Shown here: piece by piece, positions 33,762 to 43,318 of the stretch
Position numbering within the stretch: position 1 is the first letter of the stretch
Layout of the letters: every line of letters begins with the position of its first letter
Source of the DNA: Azotobacter paspali
Lineage (GTDB): Bacteria > Pseudomonadota > Gammaproteobacteria > Pseudomonadales > Pseudomonadaceae
Reading direction: 5' to 3' (one strand)
Assembly (NCBI RefSeq): GCF_042434745.1
Contig: NZ_JBHLSS010000028.1
DNA length: 64,000 nucleotides
Translations under genes and position numbers: made by a program
The notes under the pieces: model-generated
What the model saw: the letters and a program-made list of their open reading frames with translations, nothing else
What the model was told of the DNA's origin: nothing
Databases searched by the model: none

Positions 33762-36287
33762 ATGGCCAACCTCACCGGCACCGCCGTCTTCAAGAACTCA
33801 ATCCGCCAACTGGAGACAACCGACCCCAAACATCCGGACACCTGGAACCCAAACTACCAGGACCTGCTCAACAACGACGTCTACCTCAAGCAAGCCGTCG
33901 AGAGTACGGGCCTGGACGTGCAGGTCCTCGCCGAGCGCGTCGGCGGCGTCGAGGAGACCAACAACGCAAGTGTGCAGCGCGCCGTTACCCTCGACTGGCT
34001 GTACCGCGACAACCGCATCGCATTTGAGCTGTGGTCGACTGGCTTCACCCTGATCGACGCCATCGACACCGAAATCGTCCAGGCCGTGGCCGGCGACGAC
34101 TCGGTCGACGTGCAGAGCACCGCACAACTGCGCGCCGGCGAATACTACGTGCTGGCCGACGATCAGGGCTCGCTGCTGATCAAGTGCACGGCGATTTTGT
34201 CCGAGCACCGCCTGCGCGTTGGCGCGAACCTGCCGCGCGGTTTTGCCTCCGGCGTGCTGACCCGCTGTTCCCTGACCCGCCAGGGCGCGGCCTACGCCGA
34301 GGGCGCGGTGGGCGACATCTGGCTGTCGCGCCCGATCGACATCGGCACCGACATCGAGGGCGGCGCGGTGATCGTTCGCCGCACCCTCAACGGCGGCGAG
34401 GCGCGCCTGTACTTCCGCGACGCGTACCATGCCGACTGGACCGAACGTGTCTGGTCCGTCCGACGGCAGGGCGGCGACATCCCGGACGGCTTCGCCGACT
34501 ACGAATACAGCCTGCCGATGCGCGGCGAGGGCAGCCTGCGCCTCGACATCGAGGGCGAGCCCCTGGTGATCCGCCATATCGTCGCTATCTCGGCAGCGAC
34601 AGGCCTCGGTGGCTTCATCAACCCGGTCATGCGCCCCGCGGCGCCGAACATTGCCGCCCCGGCCGATGGCGCCACCGGATTGTTCGAGCGGCCGACACTG
34701 ACTATCGCCGGTTACGCCAGTCCGGGCGATACAGCGCAGTCAGGCGTGCAGTTCCAGGTCTCGACCGGTTCGACATTCGCAGCCGTCAAACACGACTCCG
34801 GCGCGTTGCCGGCCGGGCTGAGCTACCCGCTGCCGGCCGGCATCCTGACCGCCGGCACGCTCTACTACGTGCGCGCCCGCGTGCAGGACACATCCGGCCT
34901 CTGGTCCGACTGGTCGGCCCCGAGCAGCTTCACAACCGCCGCCAGCTTCGCATATGTTGTGGCGCCGACCCTCGTGGCGCCGGCAAACAACGCAACCGAC
35001 ATCGGCGAGACGCCGACCCTGCAGACCGGCGCCTTCGCCGTCGTCGGCGCAGCCGATACACATGCCGCAAGCCAGTGGCAGATGCGCGCCGCCACGGGCA
35101 GCTGGTCGGCGCCGCTGTGGGACTCCGGGGCGGACGCCGCCAACAAGCTGTCGCGCGTGCTGCCCGCTGGCATCCTGCGGGCCGGACTGAACGTCTACTA
35201 CCTGCGCGCCCGCCACAAGGGCACCACCGATGGCTGGTCCGAGTGGTCGGCCGAGGTGAAGATCACAACCAAGCAGGCCTTCGCCAGCGTCGCCGGCGTC
35301 GCCCTGCTCACCGCCGGCGGCGATGGCGGCAGCTGGACATATATTGACGCCGACGGCAATACCGTGGCCACGCCCGGCACGGCCTATTTCAACGCCCATC
35401 CCGTGTTCGGCGGCATCCAGGACGTGACGATCGATGGCCAGGCGATGGTCAAGATCCCGGCGTTCTATATCAAGCGCGACGTCATCGCCGCCGGTGCCAA
35501 CGCCGGCAAGCAAGCCTGGTGGATCTCAGATCAGCCCCTGTCAGGCTACCGCCGCCACCCTGCATTTCGCCGCGCAGGCGCCGATATCGACCAGATCTAC
35601 GTCGGCAAGTACCAGGCCAGCCTGCAGGGCAGCAAACTGTATTCTGTGCCGGGCGTGCCGCCGGTGGTCAGCCGCTCGCTGACCGATTTCCAGGCCTACG
35701 CCGCGGCGCGCAACGTCAGCGGCGTGAGCGGCTTTCTGCTGTGGAGCGTGTTCCACTGGTCTGCAATCCAGTGGCTGTACCTTGTCGAGAACGCCACCAT
35801 GAACAGTCAGAGCAAGACCGGCCAGGGCCGCGTCAACGCCAGCTCGGCCGCCAACGTCGACGCCAGCGACGTCGCCCAGGCCACCTACCGCGGCATCGTC
35901 GGCCTGTGGGGCAACGTCTGGCAGCGGATGGATGGCCTGAAAACGGTCGACGGCGTTGTCAATCTGTGGGATCAGGACGGCAACAAAAGCTGGGTCAGCA
36001 CAAAGAAGCGCACAGCGGCGGAGGGCGCGATCTATCCGACCACATTCATGGATGGCCAGGGTGCCGGCTGGGACCTCGAGGACGTTTTCCTCGGCGATAC
36101 CGGCCCAACCAGCAACAGCAACGCCACCGTGCCGGACTACCAGTACATGACGAACTCGGGCGAGGAATTCCCGGTCGTCGGCGGCGATGAGAACGACGCA
36201 GCGAATGCGGGGCTGTGGAACATCCGCGTCGCCTTTGCGGCGGGGAACACGAGCACCCCCCTCGGTGCACGCCTGGCGAAGGAGTGA
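33762..36287 (+). CDS. H: Tail fibre / receptor-binding protein (gpH position)
   Basis: An 841-residue protein. An N-terminal attachment part (MANLTGTAVFKNSIRQLETT) is followed by two or three fibronectin-III-like repeats (residues about 295-510; YYVRARVQDTSGLWSDWSAP, YYLRARHKGTTDGWSEWSAE). The C-terminal part ends VVGGDENDAANAGLWNIR and FAAGNTSTPLGARLAKE, resembling the C-type-lectin/FGE-like receptor domains of phage fibres. No reverse transcriptase or template repeat is nearby, so it is not an obvious diversity-generating target. It should set host range. Confidence 0.82.
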   Translation: MANLTGTAVFKNSIRQLETTDPKHPDTWNPNYQDLLNNDVYLKQAVESTGLDVQVLAERVGGVEETNNASVQRAVTLDWLYRDNRIAFELWSTGFTLIDAIDTEIVQAVAGDDSVDVQSTAQLRAGEYYVLADDQGSLLIKCTAILSEHRLRVGANLPRGFASGVLTRCSLTRQGAAYAEGAVGDIWLSRPIDIGTDIEGGAVIVRRTLNGGEARLYFRDAYHADWTERVWSVRRQGGDIPDGFADYEYSLPMRGEGSLRLDIEGEPLVIRHIVAISAATGLGGFINPVMRPAAPNIAAPADGATGLFERPTLTIAGYASPGDTAQSGVQFQVSTGSTFAAVKHDSGALPAGLSYPLPAGILTAGTLYYVRARVQDTSGLWSDWSAPSSFTTAASFAYVVAPTLVAPANNATDIGETPTLQTGAFAVVGAADTHAASQWQMRAATGSWSAPLWDSGADAANKLSRVLPAGILRAGLNVYYLRARHKGTTDGWSEWSAEVKITTKQAFASVAGVALLTAGGDGGSWTYIDADGNTVATPGTAYFNAHPVFGGIQDVTIDGQAMVKIPAFYIKRDVIAAGANAGKQAWWISDQPLSGYRRHPAFRRAGADIDQIYVGKYQASLQGSKLYSVPGVPPVVSRSLTDFQAYAAARNVSGVSGFLLWSVFHWSAIQWLYLVENATMNSQSKTGQGRVNASSAANVDASDVAQATYRGIVGLWGNVWQRMDGLKTVDGVVNLWDQDGNKSWVSTKKRTAAEGAIYPTTFMDGQGAGWDLEDVFLGDTGPTSNSNATVPDYQYMTNSGEEFPVVGGDENDAANAGLWNIRVAFAAGNTSTPLGARLAKE

Positions 36288-36359
36288 CGTGTCTTGTCCC
36301 ATGAGCCCGCCGACAGGTCCCGCCCACCGCTACTTCCGCCGTCATCCGGAGCTGCACAC

Positions 36360-36971
36360 ATGATCCCGATCCTCACCGACCACACCCTGACCCTCGGCGA
36401 CTACAGCGAGGACCTGCCGCGCCTGGCGAAGCCGGCCCGCGTGCATATCTGGAGCGTGCCGCCCGAGTACCGTGCAAGCGGCTACTTCGTCAGCGTGCAG
36501 GCCGCCGGCCAGCCGCTCGAACTGCCCGCCTGTGACGCAAATGATGCCAAGCCGCTCGCAACCCTGGAGCTGCCGGCCGATGCTGGAGCCAACATCGACG
36601 CCGCCCGCGCCGAGCGCCTTGCGATGGCAAACGCCGAGGCTGACCGGCTACTTGCCGGGCTGTCGGCCAGCTATCCAGAGCGCGAGGTGCAGTCATGGGA
36701 CCAGCAAATCAAGGAAGCTGAACTCTTCACAGTCGACAACCAGGCGCCCATGCCGTTGCTCGATGCGCTGGCGACCGCCCGAGGCATCGAGCGGGGCCTG
36801 CTCGCGCAGAAAGTCCGGGAGAAGGCGGGCGCGTTTTCGGTTGCCGCTGGCACGATTCTCGGCGCCCGCCAGCGCATCGAGGACCTGCTCGAAGCGGCCG
36901 ATACCCTTGAAGCTGTGCTGGCCGTGCCGGTGCTGGCCGAGGTGCAGGTCGGCCTGGTTGTCGACGGCTGA
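36360..36971 (+). CDS. Probable tail-fibre accessory protein
   Basis: A 203-residue protein starting MIPILTDHTLTLGDYSEDLP; this ATG is chosen over an upstream in-frame start lacking family character. The C-terminal half (SWDQQIKEAELFTVDNQAP, LLDALATARGIERGLLAQKV) is the DUF4376/tail-assembly-like segment common after phage fibre genes, where it helps fold or cap the fibre. It follows the fibre by 72 bases. Confidence 0.65.
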   Translation: MIPILTDHTLTLGDYSEDLPRLAKPARVHIWSVPPEYRASGYFVSVQAAGQPLELPACDANDAKPLATLELPADAGANIDAARAERLAMANAEADRLLAGLSASYPEREVQSWDQQIKEAELFTVDNQAPMPLLDALATARGIERGLLAQKVREKAGAFSVAAGTILGARQRIEDLLEAADTLEAVLAVPVLAEVQVGLVVDG

Positions 36972-36981
36972 CGGGGCGCGC

Positions 36982-37281
36982 ATGGCCAGCAAACTCGACC
37001 TCTATCGCCCCGACCACGGCCGCCGTCCCTACTGGCTGGGCCTGCTGCTCGCCCTCGATCAGTTCGCCAACGCCCTGCTGGGCGGCTACGTCGACGAGAC
37101 GCTGAGCAGCCGGGCGCACCGCGAAGGCTGGACGCACGTCGAACGCCTGATCGACTGCCTGTTCTGGTGGGACCGCCAGGGCGAGATCGGCCATTGCGAG
37201 CTGGCGTTCTACGGCGAACTGGTGCGCGAGCATTTCCCGCCGGCTGCAGACCCTGAGCCGATGCCTGCCCGCAGCCTGTAG
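36982..37281 (+). CDS. Small conserved phage protein of unknown function
   Basis: A 99-residue protein. LLLALDQFANALLGGYVDETLSSRAHREGW is the conserved core (quoted here as two linked parts: a hydrophobic LDQ..N.L.GG segment and DETLSSRA), known to me from tail-region genes of many Pseudomonas and Burkholderia phages without an assigned role. Ten bases after the accessory protein; its last codons overlap the FI activator site. Confidence 0.7.
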   Translation: MASKLDLYRPDHGRRPYWLGLLLALDQFANALLGGYVDETLSSRAHREGWTHVERLIDCLFWWDRQGEIGHCELAFYGELVREHFPPAADPEPMPARSL

Positions 37282-37295
37282 CTCGCCGCGCTACA
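37277..37295. promoter_or_regulatory. Ogr-type late activator site upstream of FI
   Basis: TGTAGCTCGCCGCGCTACA has perfect TGTAGC/GCTACA arms, 76 bases before FI. It corresponds to the P2 promoter for F-E-T-U-D. All three sites share the continuation ACCCC(C)GCC-like CAACCCC after the dyad. Confidence 0.8.
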
Positions 37296-37370
37296 ACCCC
37301 CGCCGCTACCCGGCTCCCCGCACGCGCGCCACCCTGCGCAGGACTTACCCATCCTGCGCAGGAGCAGCCC

Positions 37371-38561
37371 ATGCCCGCCGATTACCATCACGGCATACGC
37401 GTCGTCGAAGCCAGCGACGGCACGCGCCCGATCCGTACCGTTTCCACCGCCGTCATCGGCATCGTTTGCACCGGTAGCGATGCCGATGCCACGGCTTTCC
37501 CGCTCGACACCCCAGTGCTGGTGACCAACGTCCAGGCCGCCATCAGCAAGGCCGGTACCCTCGGTACTTTGGCCGCCACACTGGACGCGATCGCCGACCA
37601 GACCAATGCCGTCACCGTGGTTGTGCGCGTCGCCGACGGCGAGGGCGCCAATGCCGCGGCCAAGGCTGCCGACCAGGTCACCAAGCTCGTCGGCAGCACG
37701 ACCGCCGAGGGCCAGATGACCGGCCTCAAGGCCCTGCTGGCCGCCCAGGCACAGCTCGGCGTCAAGCCGCGCATCATCGGCGTGCCGGGCCTCGACAGCC
37801 TGGCTGTGGCCACCGAGCTGGTCAGCATTGCCCAGAAGCTGCGCGGCTTCGCCTACGTCTCGGCATGGGACTGCGCCACCAAGGAAGAAGCCGTGGCCTA
37901 CCGCGACGGCCTCGGCGCCCGCGAGGTGATGGTCATCTGGCCCGACTTCATGGCCTGGGACACCGTGAGCAGCAGCACCGAGACGGCCCCGGCCGTCGCC
38001 CGGGCGCTCGGTCTGCGTGCCAAGATCGACAACGAGGTGGGCTGGCACAAGACGCTCTCCAACGTCGTGGTCAACGGCGTCACCGGTATCAGCAAGGACG
38101 TGTTTTGGGACCTACAGGACCCGGCCACCGACGCCGGCTACCTCAACGCGAACGAAGTCACCACCCTGATCCGCCGCGACGGCTTCCGCTTCTGGGGTTC
38201 GCGCACCTGCAGCGCCGACCCGATGTTCGCCTTCGAGTCCGCGACCCGCACCGCCCAGGTGCTGGCCGACACCATCACCGAAGGGCATCTGTGGTCCGCC
38301 GACAAGCCGCTGCACCCGAGCCTGGTGCGCGACATCCTGGAGGGCGTCAACGCCAAGTTCCGCGAACTCCGGCGCCTGGGCTACATCATCGACGCCGAGG
38401 CCTGGTACGACCCCACCCTCAACGAGGCCACCACCATCAAGGCCGGCAAGCTCTACATCGACTACGCCTATACCCCGGTCCCGCCGCTCGAGAATCTGAC
38501 CTTCAACCAGCGGATCACCGACCGCTTCCTTGTCGACTTCGCCAGCCGGATCAACGCCTGA
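37371..38561 (+). CDS. FI: Tail sheath protein gpFI
   Basis: A 396-residue contractile sheath protein of exact P2 FI length, starting MPADYHHGIRVVEASDGTRP. AKIDNEVGWHKTLSNVVVNG, GFRFWGSRTCSADPMFAFES and PLHPSLVRDILEGVN are diagnostic. It contracts on infection to drive the tube through the envelope. Confidence 0.96.
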   Translation: MPADYHHGIRVVEASDGTRPIRTVSTAVIGIVCTGSDADATAFPLDTPVLVTNVQAAISKAGTLGTLAATLDAIADQTNAVTVVVRVADGEGANAAAKAADQVTKLVGSTTAEGQMTGLKALLAAQAQLGVKPRIIGVPGLDSLAVATELVSIAQKLRGFAYVSAWDCATKEEAVAYRDGLGAREVMVIWPDFMAWDTVSSSTETAPAVARALGLRAKIDNEVGWHKTLSNVVVNGVTGISKDVFWDLQDPATDAGYLNANEVTTLIRRDGFRFWGSRTCSADPMFAFESATRTAQVLADTITEGHLWSADKPLHPSLVRDILEGVNAKFRELRRLGYIIDAEAWYDPTLNEATTIKAGKLYIDYAYTPVPPLENLTFNQRITDRFLVDFASRINA

Positions 38562-38575
38562 CAGAGGAGCCCGCC

Positions 38576-39091
38576 ATGGCACTGCCCCGCAAACTCAAGA
38601 ACCTGAACCTGTTCAACGACGGCAACAGCTACCTCGGCGAGAGCAAGACCGTTACCCTGCCGCCCCTGGCCCGCAAGATGGAGAGCTACCGCGGCGGCGG
38701 CATGAACGGCCCGGTCAAGGTCGACCACGGCATGAGCGACGACGGCCTGCAGTTCGAGTGGACCCTCGGCGGCCTCGACCTGACCGTGCTGCGCCAGTTT
38801 GGCATCACCACCGCCGACGGCGTGCTGCTGCGCTTCGCCGGCGCCTACCAGCGCGACGACACCGGCGAGGTCACCGCCGTGGAGATCGTCGTCCGTGGCC
38901 GGCACGAGGAAATCAACCTGGGCGACGCCGAGCCGGGCGAAGACACCGAGGTCAGCATCGTGACCACCTGCAGCTACTACAAGCTGATCGTCAACGGCGA
39001 AACCGAGATCGAAATCGACCTGCTCAACATGATCGAGACGGTCGGCGACGTCGACCGCCTGGCCGAGCAGCGCCGCGCCATCGGCCTGTAA
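38576..39091 (+). CDS. FII: Tail tube protein gpFII
   Basis: A 171-residue tube protein, as in P2 (172). It starts MALPRKLKNLNLFNDGNSYL and contains PLARKMESYRGGGMNGPVKV and LLNMIETVGDVDRLAEQR. GAGGAG lies 8-12 bases before the ATG. It stacks in hexamers inside the sheath. Confidence 0.96.
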   Translation: MALPRKLKNLNLFNDGNSYLGESKTVTLPPLARKMESYRGGGMNGPVKVDHGMSDDGLQFEWTLGGLDLTVLRQFGITTADGVLLRFAGAYQRDDTGEVTAVEIVVRGRHEEINLGDAEPGEDTEVSIVTTCSYYKLIVNGETEIEIDLLNMIETVGDVDRLAEQRRAIGL

Positions 39092-39157
39092 GGCATGCCG
39101 GACCACCTGCCGCCGGCGCGCTCGCCGGCCCCACTCCGCACAACCGGGAACACCACT

Positions 39158-39457
39158 ATGACCCAGACCACCAAGACCGTCACACTCGACACACCCATCC
39201 AGCGTGGCGAGCAGACCATCGCCACCATCGAGCTGCGCAAGCCGGACTCCGGCAGTCTGCGCGGCGTCACCCTCACCGACGTGCTGCAGATGGACGTCAA
39301 TGCCCTGATCACCGTCCTGCCGCGCCTCAGCACCCCGGCGCTGACCAAGCCGGAGCTGATGCAGATGGACCCGGCCGACCTGCTGCAACTGGGCGGCGAG
39401 GTCGCCGGTTTTTTGCTGCCGAAGTCGGCGCAGGTGGATGCCTTCCCCGCCGCGTAG
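39158..39457 (+). CDS. E: Tail assembly chaperone gpE
   Basis: A 99-residue protein starting MTQTTKTVTLDTPIQRGEQT; the ATG at 39158 gives the family N-terminus. PDSGSLRGVTLTDVLQMDVN and LPRLSTPALTKPELMQM are typical. It coats the tape-measure protein before tube assembly. Near its end the T TTT TTG heptamer permits -1 frameshifting into E'. Confidence 0.92.
   Translation: MTQTTKTVTLDTPIQRGEQTIATIELRKPDSGSLRGVTLTDVLQMDVNALITVLPRLSTPALTKPELMQMDPADLLQLGGEVAGFLLPKSAQVDAFPAA
39409..39415 (+). promoter_or_regulatory. Programmed -1 frameshift slippery site (E to E')
   Basis: T TTT TTG lies in the zero frame of E, codons GGT-TTT-TTG. A -1 slip continues in the E' frame without a stop to 39594, giving an E+E' fusion of about 145 residues. 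P2 uses the same heptamer at the same place. Confidence 0.88.
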
Positions 39458-39465
39458 AGGACGCC

Positions 39466-39594
39466 ATGGCGGATATCGCCGTGATCTTCCACTGGGGCCC
39501 AGCGGACCTGGAGCCGTTGAGCCTCACCGATCTGATGGAGTGGCGCGAGCGCGCCCGGCAGCGCAGCGGAGAGGACAAGAAGCATGGCACGTGA
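39466..39594 (+). CDS. E': gpE' (made as an E+E' frameshift product)
   Basis: The E' part contains DIAVIFHWGPADLEPLSLTD and LMEWRERARQRSGEDKKHGT, typical of P2 GpE. It is open back to the slippery site at 39409, so the functional product is probably the fusion, though an ATG at 39466 also exists. The 3' end overlaps the start of T by 11 bases. Confidence 0.88.
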   Translation: MADIAVIFHWGPADLEPLSLTDLMEWRERARQRSGEDKKHGT

Positions 39595-42500
39595 CTTGAA
39601 ACTCCAGGTGCTGTTGAGCGCGGTGGATAAGATCACCGCGCCGCTTCGGAGCATTGCCCAGGGTGGCAGCGCCGTGGCTCAGGCGATGAAGGCCAGCAAG
39701 GATCAGCTCAAGGCTCTGAACCAGCAGCAGCGCGATGTGAGCGGCTATCGCCTGGCGAATATCGAGATCACCCGGCAAGCCAAGGCTATCCTCGACCTGC
39801 AAGTCAAGACCCGAAACCACACCGATCTGCTCGAGCGGCAGCAGGCCGCCCACGTCAACCTTAAGGCCAACCTCAAGAACGCCCAGACCCAGTACAAGAA
39901 GCTGTCCGAGGCGCTGATCGAGGGCAAGGGCACCACTGCGGAGTTCCACCGCGAGCTGGAGAAAGCCCAGATCAGGCTGCAGTCCGCTCAACAGGCCTTC
40001 AACCGCTCGGCCAGCACCATCAAGACTTACAGGGATCGCATCCGCCATGCCGATACCCAGCTCTCCCAGCTCGGCACCCAGCAGCGAAACAGCCAGGAGC
40101 GGCTAGCCGGCTACAAGAAGCGGCTCGACGAAGCCGGCCTGGGGACGGACAACCTGGGCAGCAAGGCCCGCCAGCTGCGCAGCGAGCAGGAGCGCCTCAA
40201 TGGCGTGCTCGAGACGCAAAAGGCTCGGCTTGCTGCCATCACCGCGCAACAGGAGCGGTTAGCCAAGGCACAGAAAAGCTACGAGCGGGCCCAGAACATA
40301 GCCGGCAAGCTCGCCGTCGGCGGTGCTGCAGGACTGGCGACCGGCTACGCCCTGTCCCGGCCTCTGTCCGCGGTGGTCGGTGCCTATGCCCCGGCCGAGG
40401 ACGCCGCCACCCAGCTGCGTGCCTCGATGATGGGCGCCGACGGTAGCGTCGCGGAGGACTTCGCCAAGATCAGCGCCCTAGCCACCCAACTGGGCGACCG
40501 TCTGCCCGGCACCACCGCGCAGTTCCAGGAAATGATGACCATGCTGCGCCGGCAGGGCCTGAGCGCCCAGTCGATCCTCGGCGGGACCGGTGAGGCGGCG
40601 GCCTATCTGGCGGTCCAGCTCAAGATGGGCAGCAGCGATGCAGCCGAGTTCGCCGCCAAGATGCAGGACGCCACCCGTACCACCGAGGGCGACATGATGG
40701 GGCTGATGGACACCATTCAGCGCACCTTCTACCTCGGCGTCGACCCCACCAACATGCTCTATGGATTCTCCAAGCTCTCCCCGGCGTTGGGCATCCTCCG
40801 CAAGAGCGGCCTCGAGGCGACCAACACCCTGGCCCCGCTGCTGGTGATGATGGACCAGGTCGGCATGAGCGGTGAGCCGGCAGGCAATGCCCTGCGCAAG
40901 GTGTTCCAGGCGGGGCTTGATCTGGACAAGGTGAGCAAGGCCAACAAGGAGATCAAGAGGCTCGGTATCAACCTCGACTTCACCGACGGCAAGGGAGAGT
41001 TCGGCGGACTCGACAAGCTGTTCGCCCAGCTCGACAAGCTCAAGAAGCTGGACAGCGTCAAACGTATCAGCGTTGTGAAGACCATCTTCGGCGACGACGC
41101 CGAGACGCTCCAGGTCGTGCAGACCATGATCGACAAGGGCATCGCCGGCTATCAGGAGGTGGCCGGCAAGATGCAAGCCCAGGCCGACCTGCGCAAGCGC
41201 GTCGACGAGCAGCTGCAGACCCTGACCAACGTCATGGACGCCGCCTCCGGGAGTTGGACCAACGCCTTGGCCGAGTTCGGCGCTGCCGTGGCGCCTGAGC
41301 TGAAGGAGCTGATCAAGAGTCTCGGCAGCCTGGCCAGCGGCATCGGCGCTTGGGCGCGAGCCAATCCGGAGCTGGCAGCCGGCTTGGTCAAGGTGACGGC
41401 GGTCATCGCCGCGCTGGCGATCGGCGGCGGTACCTTGGCCTTGGTCATCGCTGGCCTGGTCGGCCCCCTCGCTATGGTTAAACTGGGGATGGCCACCTTC
41501 GGCATCACCACCGGAGCCGCCATAGGGCCGGTGCTGCTGATCATCGCCGCCATTGTCGCGCTGGCCGGCGCTGCCTATCAGATCTATCAGAATTGGGAGC
41601 CGATCAAGGCCTTCTTCGCCCAGAGCTGGCAGCAGATCCTTCTCGATACCGTCACCGCCTTGGGCCGGTTCTCCATGGTGCTGCTGGACTGGAATCCGCT
41701 CGGACTGCTCTGGACCGTAATCGCCGATGCGCTGAACGCCCTGGGTATGGATTTGCCGCGCAAATTCAGCGAGCTGGGCGTCAACATCATCCAGGGGCTG
41801 ATCAACGGCTTCACCAGCATGTTCCCCAACGTTTCCAAGTACCTCTCAGACATGGGCAGCAGCATCGTCGATTTGTTCAAGAAGGACCAGGAGATTCACA
41901 GTCCAAGCCGCGTCTGGGCCCAGTTGGGCGAATACACCATGCAGGGCCTGAAGCAGGGCATCGATGCTGCGATGAGCGGGCCTCTGGAAGCTGTCCAGGA
42001 GGTCAGCAAATCGCTCGTCAGCGAAGCCGCGAAAGCCATGGAGCTGACCCCGCCGACCGAGGCGGTTGAGAGTCCCACGCAGAACGTCCTGCTGAACATC
42101 GAGAATATGCAAGTCTCCCTGATCGGCATCAGCCGCCTATTCGCGCAGTTCGGTACCGCGATCAGTACCGTCGGTAGCGCGCTCATGATGCTGGCAGCCA
42201 GCCCGGTTGCCCTCGTGATCGCTGGAATCGCTGCGGCCATCGGCGGTGCGGCTTATCTGATCTGGAGCAACTGGGGAACGTTGGGACCGAAGTTCGCCGT
42301 GCTGTGGGAGGGCATCAAAGTACAGTTCGGCAGCCTGATGACTTGGTTCGCCAGCCTGCCGGAGCGCTTCCGCCAGTTCGGCGCCGACATCCTCCAGGGC
42401 TTGGCCAACGGCATTACTGGCGCGCTCGGCAGCGTCAAGGAGGCCATCACCGGAGCTGGTGGCGCAGCCATAGGCTGGTTCAAGGAAAAGCTCGGCATCC

Positions 42501-42868
42501 ACTCGCCCTCCCGTGTCTTTGCCCAGTTGGGCGAATACACCATGCAGGGCCTGGAGCAGGGGATGGTCGCTGGGCAGGGTGGACCGCTCGCGGCTATCGC
42601 CGGCCTGGGCAAGCAACTGGCCCAAGCCGGCACGCTCGCCGTGGGCGTGGGCGGTACCGGCAGCGCGCTGGCGATCGACAACCGCCCGCCGCTGGCCGCC
42701 GGCGGCGCGGCGCCCATCGTCGTCCAGGGCGACACCATCACGATCAACATCCAGCCCGGCGCCGGCGGCAACCCGGCCGACCTGGTGCAACAGATCAACC
42801 GCATCCTCGACGAGCGCGAGCGAGCCAAGGCCGCCCGCGTGCGCTCCCGCCTGCACGACCAGGAGTGA
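39584..42868 (+). CDS. T: Tail tape measure protein gpT
   Basis: A 1094-residue protein with an N-terminal long coiled coil (residues about 40-270), a TP901-like core (VVGAYAPAEDAATQLRASMM, GLMDTIQRTFYLGVDPTNML), hydrophobic membrane-active segments near 610-660 and 840-900, and two copies of the motif IHSPSRVWAQLGEYTMQGL / IHSPSRVFAQLGEYTMQGL (about 768 and 969). P2 gpT is 815 residues; length sets tail length, so this tail should be longer than that of P2. Confidence 0.95.
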   Translation: MARDLKLQVLLSAVDKITAPLRSIAQGGSAVAQAMKASKDQLKALNQQQRDVSGYRLANIEITRQAKAILDLQVKTRNHTDLLERQQAAHVNLKANLKNAQTQYKKLSEALIEGKGTTAEFHRELEKAQIRLQSAQQAFNRSASTIKTYRDRIRHADTQLSQLGTQQRNSQERLAGYKKRLDEAGLGTDNLGSKARQLRSEQERLNGVLETQKARLAAITAQQERLAKAQKSYERAQNIAGKLAVGGAAGLATGYALSRPLSAVVGAYAPAEDAATQLRASMMGADGSVAEDFAKISALATQLGDRLPGTTAQFQEMMTMLRRQGLSAQSILGGTGEAAAYLAVQLKMGSSDAAEFAAKMQDATRTTEGDMMGLMDTIQRTFYLGVDPTNMLYGFSKLSPALGILRKSGLEATNTLAPLLVMMDQVGMSGEPAGNALRKVFQAGLDLDKVSKANKEIKRLGINLDFTDGKGEFGGLDKLFAQLDKLKKLDSVKRISVVKTIFGDDAETLQVVQTMIDKGIAGYQEVAGKMQAQADLRKRVDEQLQTLTNVMDAASGSWTNALAEFGAAVAPELKELIKSLGSLASGIGAWARANPELAAGLVKVTAVIAALAIGGGTLALVIAGLVGPLAMVKLGMATFGITTGAAIGPVLLIIAAIVALAGAAYQIYQNWEPIKAFFAQSWQQILLDTVTALGRFSMVLLDWNPLGLLWTVIADALNALGMDLPRKFSELGVNIIQGLINGFTSMFPNVSKYLSDMGSSIVDLFKKDQEIHSPSRVWAQLGEYTMQGLKQGIDAAMSGPLEAVQEVSKSLVSEAAKAMELTPPTEAVESPTQNVLLNIENMQVSLIGISRLFAQFGTAISTVGSALMMLAASPVALVIAGIAAAIGGAAYLIWSNWGTLGPKFAVLWEGIKVQFGSLMTWFASLPERFRQFGADILQGLANGITGALGSVKEAITGAGGAAIGWFKEKLGIHSPSRVFAQLGEYTMQGLEQGMVAGQGGPLAAIAGLGKQLAQAGTLAVGVGGTGSALAIDNRPPLAAGGAAPIVVQGDTITINIQPGAGGNPADLVQQINRILDERERAKAARVRSRLHDQE

Positions 42869-42874
42869 CCCGCC

Positions 42875-43318
42875 ATGATGATGGCCCTCGGGCAATTCGT
42901 CTTTTCCCTATCGACCCTGGCCTATCAGGAGTTCCAGCGCCAGACAGATTGGCGGCATAGCTCGACCAGCCGCATCGGCGTGCGTCCGGCGCGGCAGTTC
43001 CTGGGGCCGGGGGACGACAGCATCACCCTGCCGGGCGTGCTGCTGCCCGAGTTGACCGGAGGCCTGCCCAGCCTCGACAAGATCCGCGAAATGGCCGACA
43101 CCGGCAAGGCCTGGGTCCTGGTCGAGGGCACGGGGCGGATCTACGGGCTGTGTGTGATCGAGAGCCTGAGCGAGACGCACAGCCTGTTCTTCGCCGACGG
43201 CACCGCCCGGCGCATCGAGTTCAGCCTGGTGCTCAAGCGCATCGACGACGACCGGATCGACCTGCTCGGCACGCTGGTCAGCACGGCGGCCACTCAGCTC
43301 CTCGAGGAGCTGCTATGA
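42875..43318 (+). CDS. U: Tail protein gpU
   Basis: A 147-residue P2 gpU homologue starting MMMALGQFVFSLSTLAYQEF, with PARQFLGPGDDSITLPGVLLP and WVLVEGTGRIYGLCVIESL. Links the tube to the baseplate/initiator region. Overlaps D by four bases. Confidence 0.94.
   Translation: MMMALGQFVFSLSTLAYQEFQRQTDWRHSSTSRIGVRPARQFLGPGDDSITLPGVLLPELTGGLPSLDKIREMADTGKAWVLVEGTGRIYGLCVIESLSETHSLFFADGTARRIEFSLVLKRIDDDRIDLLGTLVSTAATQLLEELL

Noticed and set aside
33762..36287. Diversity-generating retroelement target in the tail fibre C-terminus
   Set aside because: The C-type-lectin-like ending is suggestive, but no reverse transcriptase, template repeat or accessory gene occurs in the window.
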